NCBI GenBank assembly: GCA_016800925.1
Contig: JABCPU010000272.1
Coordinates: forward strand, 1-64,000
DNA: 64,000 nt
DNA from: Suillus spraguei
Lineage: Eukaryota; Basidiomycota; Agaricomycetes; Boletales; Suillaceae
Reading direction: 5' to 3'
Shown: piece after piece, positions 21,714 to 33,053 of the stretch
Position numbering within the stretch: position 1 is the first letter of the stretch
Layout of the letters: each line of letters begins with the position of its first letter
Translations under genes and position numbers: made by a program
Notes under the pieces: generated by a model
What the model was told of the DNA's origin: nothing
What the model saw: only the letters and a program-made list of their open reading frames with translations
The model's database searches: none

Positions 21714-24700
21714 ATGACTGAAAGGAATGCCAAATCCTGGAAAGAGCAATTCCTTGACCATGCTCAATCAACCGACACCTCTGGACAAAAAGTTGGTTAT
21801 GGGACAATGGTGGATTTTATGAAAAGCTTCAAAGAAGCCTTCGACCCAGTGGATACCAAAGGAACCGCACTCACGAAACTCAGGGACCTCAAACAAGGAA
21901 GTGGAGATCTTCACACCTACATCGCTGATTTCGAGGCACTTGCAGCCAAGGCTCATATCACTGATAATGCAATGAAGATCCGATTCTTCCAAGATGGCCT
22001 GAATTGAGGCATCCTTACAAAGCTTTTCGCACTAGGAGATGTCTCAGAAGTATTCCGAGATGTTGTGCTGCAATGCGTTTCCATTGACAATTCCCATCAT
22101 CGCCTTCAAGCCACGAGGACACGTCATGCTCCACAACAGAAAAAGAAGAACTATGGAAATGCATATTACATACTGAACCGTGATTCAATGCAATGGTCGT
22201 AGATCGAATCTCCGATACAGAGAGATCCGAATGCATGAAGAAGGGACAATGCTTTGGATGCAAGAAGACAGGACATCGCATTCATAACTGTCCTGACAGA
22301 AAGAAGAAGACCCTGCTCCGACAAACCGAAGTCAAAGAAGAAGAAGAAGATGAAGAAACTGTAAGGCGGATTGTTGAGGATTTTTGACTTGGAGAAACAA
22401 AGATTCGATGTATGTTTCTCCCAATGTATTACTAAGACTTGTACGCGCTGTAGGTGAAAGAAAAGAACTTCGTGTCCCTATCACCCTTCACTCGCGTACT
22501 CGCTTAAAATCCGTCGACACCACCGCTGTCATTGATTCAGGAGCGGCAGGAACATTCATTTCCGAGGAGTTTGTGAAACTCCATCAAATCACACAACGAA
22601 AACTCAAAACACCATTTCGAGTTACTACGGCAGATGGAACTCTTATCAAAGGAGGACCAATCACACTACTGTCTCCTAGTGGTCAAAATTGATGAATGAA
22701 CCATGTATGGAAAATTCAACATCACCAAACTAGGAAGAAGGATCAAATCCTTCTGGGAATTCCGTGGTTACGTGCAATGAACCCAAGTATAGATTGGGCT
22801 GCTGAAACACTTGTCCTTCCCCGAACAACGAAATCAGATGAAATTGAAATTGATATGGATACGGATCGAAAGAAGAACGGATTACCTCCAGCCTTTAATT
22901 GTCATTCTAAGAAATGGCAATATTCCCGACTTCCGAGACCTCTCGTAATCCCTTCGATTTCTAAAGACCCCGAACCAGAAGTACAAACCCGCGTACCACC
23001 GACCCATTCCCCGTGTACAACTGCCATGACCAGTATCACCGATTCCCCGCGCAGAAAAGCGCAAGAATGAATCCGAACCTGAGTCGGGTCGGACAAGAAC
23101 CTACTGAGCAACGGCCAATAGAAGAGCAGAAGTATGGAAAAAGAAAAGCAGAAGAGGAGATCCCAGGACGAGATACCAACGTACCGAAATTATCCAAGTT
23201 CTATGTCCCCCCGAAAACTCTTTCAGCTTCGATTGAAGAAATCCCCGATAAAGAAGAACCCGTGCCCTCATTGATCCCAACAGAGGATGATAACCAATTC
23301 AACACCATGCAAGATGTCTGGCATGCACCAGAAGTGCGAGAAATTTCCTCTTATGAGCTTGGAGATGGAGAATTCTTGTGGAATATGATACCAATGGAGT
23401 CAGTATGAGGATCATCGAAGAAGTATCCATGGATACACCTCTCACACGAGATGGAACTTCCCTACTCAAACAACTTCCCAATTACTCCATGATCTCCCTT
23501 CCAAAATACAGTAACAAAGCTCAAGAATTTGCTATGGATGAGAAGGAAAAGAAAAAGAAATCCTTCGAAGAATTGGTCCCGGACTATTTGCACGACTTTG
23601 CAGATGTCTTTGCTAAGGACAGACTGAACAAACTACCCCCCGAACGCCCTGGTATTGATCATCGGATTGATACTAAACCCGGTTTTCATCCCTCGTACGT
23701 CTAAGGTTTACCTGCTATCGGAAAAAGAACGTGCTGCTGTCAAAATGTTTATCAATGAAAATGTTGCGAAAGGTTTTATCTCAGAATGAAGTCACTCCAA
23801 GCCAGTGGTTTCTTCTTTGTGGGAAAGAAGAGTAGAAAATTGCGTCCCTGTCAAGATTATCGCTACATCAATGATTGGACAGTCAAGAACGCCTATCCGC
23901 TCCCACTCCCTATCTCCCTTGTCGCACGCCTTCATAACGCACAGTTCTTTACGAAAATGGATATCCAGTCCAGTTATAACAATATTCGCATCCATCCCGA
24001 TGATCGCTGGAAAGCTGCTTTTACTACGGAATTCGGCCTCTTCGAACCGAACATCATGTTCTTTGGCCTCTGCAATTCCCGGCAACTTTCCAAGCATACA
24101 TGAATTGCACCTTCCAACAGGAAATCAACGAAGGATGGATGGTTATCTACATGGACGATATCCTGATTTTCTCTACAACAATGGCAGAACATCGTGAACG
24201 AACCAGACGGGTTTTGATGAAGATACGAAAAGAACATCTGTTCTTAAAACCGGAGAAATGCACCTTCGATGCAGAAGAAGTGGAATACCTCGGAATGATA
24301 ATTCGTCCCGGACAAGTTGCTATGGATACCACCAAGACCAAGGGGATCTCCGAATGGCCAGTCCCGAAATCTGTAAAAGATGTTCGGTCATTCCTCGGTT
24401 TTTGCAACTTCTACTGCATGTTCATTTCCCACTATTCTGACATCGCCCAACCTCTTATCAATCTAACAAAGAAAGATAAGGCCTTTGATTGGTCAACCGA
24501 ATGCATGGACACCTTCGAAGAACTGAAACGACGCTTTACATCCCAACCGGTACTCCATAACCCTGATCCTTCCCGACAATTTGCTATTGCTACCAACGCT
24601 TCGCTCGTAGCAACCGGCAGAGTTCTCTTGCAGACTGATGAAAATGGCGTTTACCACCCATGTGCATATCTCTCACAGTCTTTGAACCCCGCAGAATGCA

Positions 24701-26472
24701 ATTACCAGATCTTTGACCGGGAACTCCTTGCCGTAATCCGGGCATTGAACGAATGGCACCATTATCTTGAAGGAAACCCACACCCCGTCCTGATATTCAC
24801 CGACCACAAGAATCTTCTGTACTTTAGAAGTGCACAGAAGCTTACCCATCGCCAAGCATGTTGGCAATTGATTCTGTCTATTTATGACATTGAACTGCAT
24901 CACGTTGCAGGTACTAAGTTGGCAGTACCTGATGCACTATCTCGCTGACCCGACTATGACTCCAGCAAAGACGATAACGAGGACCAGACCCTCCTCCCTG
25001 ACGCTCTATTCGTTCGTCTTATTGACACCGACCTGAAGGATGTATTGTCATCCTCTGACCCCCTCGATGACCCTGTCTTTAAAACAGCATCTGACGCCCT
25101 TGATGGCGTGTGCCTTCCTCCTATGAAATCGGCACTCTCTGACTGGAAGATTGAGGAGAACGTCCTCTACTTTAAGAATCATGCCTATATTCCACCGGCG
25201 CACTGTTCCGATATCCTGAAACGCTATCATGATCATCCTACCGCGGGACATCCCGGCAGGTTCAAAACAGAAGAACTCGTCAAACGAGAAGCTTGGTGGC
25301 CCGCTATGGGCTCTTATATTCGGAACTACGTTGAGGGTTGCGCCCTTTGTCAGCAAATGAAAGCCAATACTCACCCTGTTCGACCTCCACTTGCCCCGAT
25401 CCCCTCCTCTGCGACTCGACCCTTTTCTCAGGTCTCTGTTGATCTTATCACTGACCTCCCTGTCTCTGGAGGCTTTGACAGTATCATGGTCATGGTAGAC
25501 CATGGCCTTATGAAGGGGGTAATTATTATCCCTTGTTTGAAAACCGTCACTTCCGAAGGTGTTGCTAAACTATTTTTGAAACACATCTACCAACGATTTG
25601 GACTCCATGACAAAGTCATCTTGGATTGAGGCCCGCAATTCCTATCTCGCTTCTCTAAGGAGCTTGCCCGACTTCTCAACTACGTCATCGCTCCATCTAC
25701 AGCTTATCACCCACAGACTGATGGTCAAACCGAAAGGCTAAATCAGGAACTTGAAACATATCTATGCATCTATTGCCGCAACAACCCTGAAGAATGGGTA
25801 GAACATCTACCAATCGCCGAATTTGTCCACAACCACCGAAAACATGATGCAAGGAATGCATCACCCTTCTATTTGATGATGGGATATGAACCATGCGCTA
25901 TTCCCCACCTTATCCCAGATTCATCCATCCCCGCAGCAGAAGATCGAGTACGATCCCTGCAGAAGATAAGAGAGGAAGCAATCGCCTGCCATAACATTGC
26001 AATGCAAACAATGGCCGAACGATCCCGAGGAGATAAGTACATTCCATGGAAGATCGGAGATAAGGTTTGGCTATCTGCCACTAATCTTAGACTCAAACTC
26101 CCATCAAGGAAACTTGCGCCAAGGCGATACGGACCTTTCCCGATCATCGATGTCTTATCACCCATCACGTTCACACTCAAACTCCCTATGCAGTGGAAAA
26201 TTCATCCTACGTTCCACACTTCTGTCTTATCATCCTATAGCAAAACAGACGTACACGGTCCGAACTTCCCCGAACTACCACCTGATATCATTGAAGAAGA
26301 AGAAGAATATGAAATAGAAGCAATTCTTTCCCACAAAGGAACCGGCACTTGCCGATGCTATCTTGTTTCCTGGAAAGGATACTCATTGGGAGATAACGAA
26401 TGGCTCCCAGAAAAGAACTTGAAGAACTCCGCTCAAATTCTGAACGCTTATAAAAAGCAGCACTCCCTCTGA
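21714..26472 (+). pseudogene. gypsy2 gag-pol polyprotein, decayed
   Basis: Domains in order: a Gag capsid segment from 21714 (FKEAFDPVDTKGTALTKLRD); a CCHC zinc knuckle CFGCKKTGHRIHNC at about 22250; protease with DSGA at 22533; reverse transcriptase with DYRYINDWTVKNAYPLP near 23860 and catalytic YMDD at 24148-24159; RNase H near 24560-24940; integrase with the HHCC zinc finger (25195-25370), a first Asp in SVDLITD, a second in ILD followed by a stop, and QTDGQTERLNQELE with the Glu; and a chromodomain (YEIEAILSHKG, LVSWKGYSLGDNEWLPE) ending at a stop at 26470. Within the long frame from 24100 to 26470 only two stops occur (24946 and 25627), both TGA where Arg is expected. Upstream there are several frameshifts. 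It cannot make a functional polyprotein as it stands. Confidence 0.9.
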
Positions 26473-26527
26473 TTATTCTTCAGTCAATCAACCGCACAAA
26501 GCACTTGATCAACTAACACTGTTCGAA

Positions 26528-27636
26528 ATGTCCTTCCCTACTGCATACATCACCCCTGTTAAGACCATACTCAAGGGTAGAGAGATCCAAAGGGCTTTGG
26601 CCTCAGTTTGTGCACTGTGCCCCTTTCTCGAGTAATGCCCCTTATTTCAGGGAGGAGTTATTTGTCCAAAGACCTGGAAGGAGTTGTGTGACGGATCTGG
26701 GTGTCCGAAGGTATCGGATATGATACGTCCGAAGGTTATTTGGAATGTAAGGAGGGGACAGAGATTAAGGCTAGTTTCGGAACGAGTTCCTAACTAGAAA
26801 CTAACGGAAGTAGACTATCTGAAGATAGAGTCGGAGATATAGACTATAGGAATCAATCCTAAGTCTCGGAAGGTGACTTAAAGCGGAAAGTGGCTTAAGT
26901 CCGGAGGGAACAGAATGAGTAGAATCTAAGATGATATTCGAACTAAGGTTCTACGGAGATCTACAAGTGGTTTATATACTGTAAGTATCTAAGACGGATA
27001 ATCAGCAAGTCCAGGACCGAGGGCTATGTACGAAGTGTAACGGAAGTCTTTAGTTAATGCACAGCGGATCAGTAAGCATGAATCGGAAATGAACACAGGA
27101 AACGGATCAGTAACACAGGACGGAAATATAAACAGCCGGAGTACCGGAAGCAGGAGGAATGACAAAAGGAGATAGACGCAGATATACACAAGGGAGTTAA
27201 GGTGCGAGAAGTGAGCACATTTGGATGGGTGGTCCGGACAGGATCTGTGGACTGGACGGATATGGAATCGATTGGATCTGATCAGATATGGTCAGATCTG
27301 AGATTAGAAGTATGGTATATGACAACCCCCATCACTGTTGCTAACAATGACTCTGACTCCGATGCAGAAAACTACGGAACCCTTACCACTGAAATTGACA
27401 ACACTTCCTACATTGAAGCCGCCCTTCTATGCGAAGGACAGGCCCTCAAAATTGAAAGAATCCTCACTGAAAGAGGCGCCTTCCCTGCTCTACTCCTCGT
27501 CAACATCATTCGCACTGCCACCCTCATTGAAACTACTGCCAACGAAACCACAGAAATCACGTACTGCCATCGTCTCCTTCATCTTCAAAAAACGCATTCG
27601 TTCTTATGCTATGCTGTTGCTTCCCAATTCTTTTAA
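26528..27636 (+). pseudogene. gypsy2 extra ORF after chromodomain, split by LTR
   Basis: An ATG at 26528 opens a frame (MSFPTAYIT) that is cut after 29 bases by the solo LTR at 26557-27324. With the LTR and one copy of its duplication set aside, the frame continues without a break from 27330 to a stop at 27634-27636, about 111 residues in all. The continuation (ITVANNDSDSDAENYGTLTT) is acidic, then helical (EGQALKIERILTERGAFPAL). I recognise no family. It lies about 55 bases beyond the pol stop and before the position of the 3' LTR, so it is probably a genuine third ORF of this chromovirus lineage rather than host sequence. Confidence 0.55.
26557..27324 (+). repeat. Solo LTR, family A
   Basis: A 768-base LTR starting TGTTAAGACC and ending GTATATGACA, with a perfect duplication acccc at 26552-26556 and 27325-27329. 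It is inserted in the small ORF downstream of gypsy2 pol. Confidence 0.95.
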
Positions 27637-27686
27637 GAGCGATGTTGAGGAAGCTATTCACATCGTGGCCGAATGCCGAGCAGGTA

Positions 27687-29279
27687 CAGTGGCTCAAAAA
27701 ACTGTCCGCATGTTTTGGCATTTTTCACTATCTATAATATTGTGTGAGAACAAACAAATGCCTCAAAAACATGCTTATACCACATTGTAGTATGGCTTCA
27801 GGGCTTTCATTTGAGCCCTACACCGTGGGAATCGGTGGAGATATGGTGGAGATACAAGGCTCACAAAATGGTGACTCATGCGGACAGTTTTTTGACTCAA
27901 GTATTTTACAGTAATAACCAGGTATTCTAGTATTTTGTATGACCTCCCTTGGCTTTAATTACTGCCTCTATCCTTCTAGGCATACTCTCAATTAATTTCT
28001 GGCAATCCTCAGCTGTGATCTTCCCCCATTCCACTGCTACTCTCTCCCAAAGCTCCCATACTCCTTTAGGGGGGTTTTCATAGGCTTGAAGCTTTTTCTT
28101 GAGTGTTCCCCAGAGATGTTCAATGACATTGACATCAGGAGACTGTGCTGGCCAGTCAAGAACATTGATGTTATGTTCTTCAAACCATTCCCTAGCTCTT
28201 CTGGATGTGTGCTTGGGATCATTATCCTGTTGGAAAATGATATCTTCTTCATCAATCCCTGATTCTGCCAAGCTAGGCAGCAAGTGGTCATTTAAAATGT
28301 CCACATACTGCTCAGCATTCATCTTCCCCTCAACCTCAGCAAGCATTCCCACACCATTCCATCCCATACAGCCCCATACCATTAAAGAACCTCCTCCAAA
28401 CTTGACAGTCCCATTAACCTCTCTGTCTGTTAGGCCATCTCCCTTCTTTTTCCATACATACACCTTCCCATCTGACCCAATCCTATTGATTTTGGTCTCA
28501 TCTGACCATATAACACGCTTCCAGTCCTCTACAGTCCAGTGTTGATGAGCTAAGGCAAAGGCTAGTCTTCTCTGCCTATGTTTGATGGAGAGAAGAGGCT
28601 TTTTCTTCTTTGTTACTGCCTTGAGATGAGCTGCCTTGAGAACATTCCTCACAGTTTGTGAAGAGACAGGGGTAGTGATGGTGGAATTGATATAATGGGT
28701 GGCTTGGACAGCATTATCAGCCTTTCCTGTAGTGATATGTTGGATAATAGCCCTTTTGTCAGTAGAGGTAAGCTTGGATGGACGTCCTCCACAAGAGTTT
28801 TCCTTGTCTGGGTGGCTTTCTTTGATGAACTTGGCCACAGTGGACTTGCATACTCCAGTTCTAGAGGAAATTTGGTGAGCAGAGAGACCAGCATAAGACA
28901 GAGAGAGGATATTATCTCTTTGAGCAGAGGAGATGGCTTTCATGGTGATTATGACTATGATACATGAGATATTCTGGTTTATATAGTTAGATATAGTCAT
29001 AAAATAACATAATGACACCACTTTATAATTTATATAATAGTGGCATGATTTATATAGTTTTAATATACACTCAAAAAACTGTCCACATGAGTCATCATTT
29101 TATAAGCCTTATATCTCCACCATATCTCCGCCGATTCCCACGGTGTAGGGCTCAAATAAAAGCCCTGAAGCCCTACTACAATGTGGTATAAGTATGTCCT
29201 TGAGGAATTTGTTCATTCTCACACAATATCATAGATAGTGAAAAATGTCAAAACATGCGGACAGTTTTTTGAGCCACTG
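27687..29279 (-). mobile_element. Tc1-like DNA transposon, intact copy 1
   Basis: 1593 bases, flanked by TA on both sides (27685-27686 and 29280-29281), with ends reading CAGTGGCTCAAAAAACTGTC inward. The two ends match as inverted repeats for roughly 215 bases. Inside each end a second copy of TCAAAAAACTGTCCGCATG lies in the opposite direction (27877-27895 and 29069-29087). It carries one complete transposase. Its length equals that of copy 2 at 37341-38933, and all parts I compared are identical. Confidence 0.95.
27927..28943 (-). CDS. Tc1-like transposase, copy 1
   Basis: A single uninterrupted frame of 338 residues starting MKAISSAQRDNILSLS. I chose this ATG over one 26 codons upstream because a diverged relative starts at the same place. 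Residues 1-110 form the paired helix-turn-helix DNA-binding region (HQISSRTGVCKSTVAKFI). The DDE catalytic core follows, with IWSDETKINRIGSDG (first Asp), FQQDNDPKHTS (second Asp) and SPDVNVIEHLW (Glu). Exactly 34 residues separate the second Asp and the Glu, the DD34E spacing of Tc1. All three catalytic residues are present. It should cut and paste the element at TA sites. The identical sequence of the two copies argues for recent movement. Confidence 0.93.
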   Translation of the reverse strand: MKAISSAQRDNILSLSYAGLSAHQISSRTGVCKSTVAKFIKESHPDKENSCGGRPSKLTSTDKRAIIQHITTGKADNAVQATHYINSTITTPVSSQTVRNVLKAAHLKAVTKKKKPLLSIKHRQRRLAFALAHQHWTVEDWKRVIWSDETKINRIGSDGKVYVWKKKGDGLTDREVNGTVKFGGGSLMVWGCMGWNGVGMLAEVEGKMNAEQYVDILNDHLLPSLAESGIDEEDIIFQQDNDPKHTSRRAREWFEEHNINVLDWPAQSPDVNVIEHLWGTLKKKLQAYENPPKGVWELWERVAVEWGKITAEDCQKLIESMPRRIEAVIKAKGGHTKY

Positions 29280-29281
29280 TA

Positions 29282-29580
29282 AGCATGTTGTACTTGTAGT
29301 AGATTCTTTACTTTAATCTTACTGGGTTTTACCTGGAACATCCTTCACTTAGGTCTCCAACCTAAGTCGCCTTGAATCGCCTCTAAGTCTAAGCACTCCT
29401 TAGTCTTAGTCTCTATTCTCGTAGAACCTCTTAGACTTGTCTTTGAGGCTGAACCCTTGATCGTACTCGGAACGCGTTCCTTGTACTTTCACCTTGTCCT
29501 CTTCTGGACATTGTAGAACTTCCCAGCAGACCTTCTGTGTCTTTTCACTGTCGCTGGTGACGCCACCCCAGTTCGTAACA
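29282..29580 (+). repeat. Truncated LTR, family B (3' LTR of gypsy2)
   Basis: The right half of a family-B LTR starting just after the TA that flanks the Tc1 element and ending CCAGTTCGTAACA. The Tc1 element sits at the position of the TTTAAGCA motif of the LTR, but the left half of the LTR is not on its other side. Confidence 0.85.
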
Positions 29581-32500
29581 GGTAACGGATCACAAGGTTG
29601 AACTGATGGAGGAACTCGGACCAGCAGGCCTGACGACGGGATAGCAGTTTGGTGGTAGAGAAGTACTCAAGGTTCTTGTGGTCCGTGACAACATCTATAG
29701 GCTCAGACAAGCCTTCTAGGTAATGGCGCCAGGTTTGGAATGCAGCATAGATGGCTAGTAGTTCCTTATCATGGACATCATAGTTGAGTTCTGCACCGGA
29801 CAGTGTCCGGGAGTAAAATGCCACCGGACGAAGTTCCGAGTCTGGGCACACAATGGATAGTATTCCAGCGATAGCATAATCCGAGGCATCAGTTTCCACA
29901 ACTATAGGAACATTCAGAATCCAATGCGTTAGCACCGGAGCGGAAGTAAAGGCTTTCTTGAGTGCGTGAAATGATTTCCGGCAGTCCTCAGAAAAGTCCC
30001 AAGTGATGCCCTTGCGAGTGAGTCGAGTAAGGGGAACCACGATATCTGAGTAGTTGAAGATGAAACGATGATAGAAATTAGCGAATCCGAGGAAGGATTG
30101 GATGTCCTTGACTTTCCGAGGTTCTGGCCAGTCTATGATAGACTGGATTTTCTCGGACGACATTGTCAAGCCATCCAGAGATAGGAGGTAACCAAGATAT
30201 TCAACGGAGGATGAATGGAATTCACATTTCTCGGGTTTGGCATATAGTCGGTGTTTACGGAGACGTCGTAAAACTTCTCGGACATGTTCCTTATGACTTG
30301 CAAGGTCTTGGGAATAGATAAGGATGTCATCCAGATATACAACAACACATACGTCCAGCATATTGGCAAACACACTATTGACAAAGCGCTGGAAATCTGC
30401 CGGAGCATTTGTGAGGCCTTCCGGCATCACCAACCATTCATAGGAGCCATAGCATGTACAGAAGGAAGTCTTCCATTTGTCTCCTTCTGTTATCTGGACG
30501 AGGTGATATGCGGATCGGAGATCAATTTTGGTATAAACTTTAGCGTGGCTCGGGGAGTCTAGGAGGTCGGCAATAAGGGGTAACAGATATCGGTCTTTCT
30601 TGGTGATGTGGTTGAGACCGCGGAAATCCACACAAAGGCGGAGGGATCCATCCTTCTTTTTGACAAATAGGACGGGGGCTCCGTGGGGAGAGGATGAGGA
30701 ACGGAGGAGTCCGGATGAGATGTTTTCATCAAGGAACTTCCGGAGGGCCTCAAGCTCTACCAGAGAAAGAGAATATATGGTTCCGAGAGGCGGACTAGCC
30801 CCTTCTTCCAACTCAATCTTGAGATCATAGGGTCGATGAGGGGGAAGTTGTCCGGCTTTGCCTTTGTCGAAGACATCCGTGAATTCGTGGTACTTGGAAG
30901 GGATTCTGGAGAGGTCTGGAGGATCGGGTGATATGGATGCGGATCGAAGATTTACTTCGGAGGGATGGAGGTAGATGCTGAACTGAGTAGATCCTTCTAA
31001 CTTGCAGGCACAGCAAAAGGCCACTGCATTTATCAACAATATGTTAGGGACTGAAGTGCCAGCGGAGGGTTCGGATTTGGTCAGAGGCGGAGTTTCTGCC
31101 ATGGATGGGGTGCTCTGAGGCAATGGAGATATTGGAGGGGAGGATTCTTCCTTGGATGGAATACCCAAAGATAATGGAGGTGTCAGATTGGATTTTCCTG
31201 CCATGGACGGTGTGTCCGGAGGCAGCGATGATGCGGATGGGGTTAATGGCATTCCCTGTACAGTAGTTCGGAACTCAATGCTGCCTAATACCCAGTCAAT
31301 CAACGGATTGTGTCGGGTGAGCCAGCTATATCCGAGAACAATATAACATGAGGAATCCAAAGGGGTGACGTAGAACGTGTCGGAAGTGATTACACCAGAG
31401 GAGAATCGGATGGATAAGTTTATGGCTTCGACAATATTGTTATTGCATGTACCATCAAATAAATGGAGCGGAAGCGGAGGAATCTGATAGGTAGGAATTT
31501 TATGTTTTCGGATGAAATCAGTGTCTATGAAGCAGTGGGAGGAACCACAGTCTATGAGGGCTGGAAAGTCAGATATATTGGAGAAAGATGGAAGAGAGAC
31601 ATATGGACACAGAGAGTTCGGATCAGGAAGAGTTACAGCGTTGAGTCGTAGTTCCGTTGCACAGGTTGGGCCAATGCGACCCTCATCCCGTACGGAGTCA
31701 GGAGGGTTGTGGACTAATTTTTTGCCTCATCCGATGCTTCCGGTTCCATTTCTGGAGTGAGCACGGTAGCGCGGCCTTTGGCAGCGCGTGAAGTGGATTT
31801 GGTGCATTCCCAGGCAGTGTGACCAGGTCCGCCGCAGAACATACAGAGCCTTTTGTCAATACGCCTCTGACGCTCCTGGGTGGTTAGCTTTCCGTCCGCA
31901 CCAACAATGCTAGGAAGATCCAAAACTTTCAGGACAAAGGAGGTTGTGGAGGATATGGGTTTATTGAATTTGGACATATCAGATCCAGGCGAGTTGGAAT
32001 TCGTCGGTCGGATGTTGACTGCCTGGGAGGATTGGAAGAGGTGGTTTTACTCTCTCAAGTGACTTCGCCCTCTGCTCCCAGTAACGGGCGTCATGGTCCG
32101 GGCGAGAGTCTTGAACTCCAAAAGGGTAGTGGGTTTACCCATGCGACTAATCTCATCTTTGATTCGGGCCGGAAGTCCATTGTAGAATTGGCATCATAGG
32201 ACTCCATCTTCCCATTCACGTACTTGGGAGGCAAGTTGCTGGAATTCTACAATGTACTTGTTGATGCGCTGTCCGTCACGCATGTGGAGTTGTTCTAACT
32301 GCATTTCGGCATCTCCAGAGGGATCATGAGGTCCGAAATTGGTTTGGAGCTCGAGCATGAACTCGGAGTAGTCATCCATCCAGTCCAGACGGTTGCTATA
32401 TCCATCCGAAAGGAGATCTGGTTCAAACCACTCGAGAGCCATACCCTTAAGGTAGGATTGGGCGAAATTGACTTTAGTGCGTCCAGAACGGAAAGCATTA

Positions 32501-33053
32501 GGTTTGCTCTGGAAGTTGAGCTCACATTGGACGAAGAATGCCCGGAGCTTGCGAGGTTCAGATCCATCGAAGGTATCAGCTCACGGATTTTGACTTTGCT
32601 ATCATCTGAGGTGGGGGTACGATGGCTACTGCGAGCGAGGTGATTGATGGCTACAGATAGTTGGGCTAGGACCCGGTCCTGGGGCTCAGATGGATTTTAT
32701 CTTCTTCGTCATCCGGGTCCTCATTGTCCGGATCATCACATTCATCATCTGGTGGGTTACTGCGCAGCTCATCGTCAAAGCGAATGGTTGGGCGCGAATT
32801 GAAGTCTGGGTCATCTGGGTTCCGAGTTGGTGTTACCGGATCCGGTCTGGCTTGATGAGCGGAAATACTTTGACCTATGTCGCTCATGCTTGCGCGGCAT
32901 TGAGAGAAACTGGTGAATGTTTGGACAATGGGTGTGGGATCTCATTGGATCGGACCAAGTCCAGTTCCTCGGAGAGTGTTTTGAGTTCTACGGGGAGGCA
33001 TGATATAGGAATGGTTTAATAAGTTACTCGGAAAGGTTTCAGTTCGAATATAC
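29581..33053 (-). pseudogene. gypsy1 gag, protease, RT and RNase H, decayed
   Basis: Read on the minus strand. Gag begins near 32887 (MSDIGQSISAHQARPDPVTP), followed by the retrotransposon-gag domain (WFEPDLL near 32430) and a CCHC knuckle CMFCGGPGHTAWEC near 31860. The protease has an LIDCGSSHCF active-site region near 31560. Reverse transcriptase carries FVKKKDGSLRLCVDFRGLN and catalytic YLDD at about 30326-30337, followed by RNase H (VVETDASDYAIAGILS). It breaks off at FNLVIRY at 29581. Gag contains a frameshift and at least two stops (TGA in ...DGVL-stop-CQFY and TAA after LRE). The 600-codon pol part is open. The remaining integrase piece is at 20141-20882. Confidence 0.88.

Larger units (their letters stand above)
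20883..29580 (+). mobile_element. gypsy2: Ty3/gypsy chromovirus nested in gypsy1
   Basis: The 5' LTR (family B, 20883-21357), gag-pol (21714-26472), an extra ORF (26528-27636, split) and the right 299 bases of a 3' LTR (29282-29580) all run on the plus strand. The flanks are gypsy1 sequence on both sides, but the five bases outside (gttgc and ggtaa) do not match, and gypsy1 sequence is missing between them. Hence this is not a simple insertion; recombination or deletion followed. A solo LTR-A and a Tc1 element are inserted in its 3' part. Confidence 0.85.

Noticed and set aside
28099..28545. 148-codon ORF antisense to the Tc1 transposase (also 38075-38521)
   Set aside because: A mirror of the conserved catalytic core; its composition follows the other strand and it has no domain of its own.
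33030..33053. T-arm-like TTCGAA stretch just inside the gypsy1 5' LTR as a tRNA gene or clear primer-binding site
   Set aside because: No full tRNA fold or acceptor-stem complement was found; it may be part of priming but the match is too short to call.
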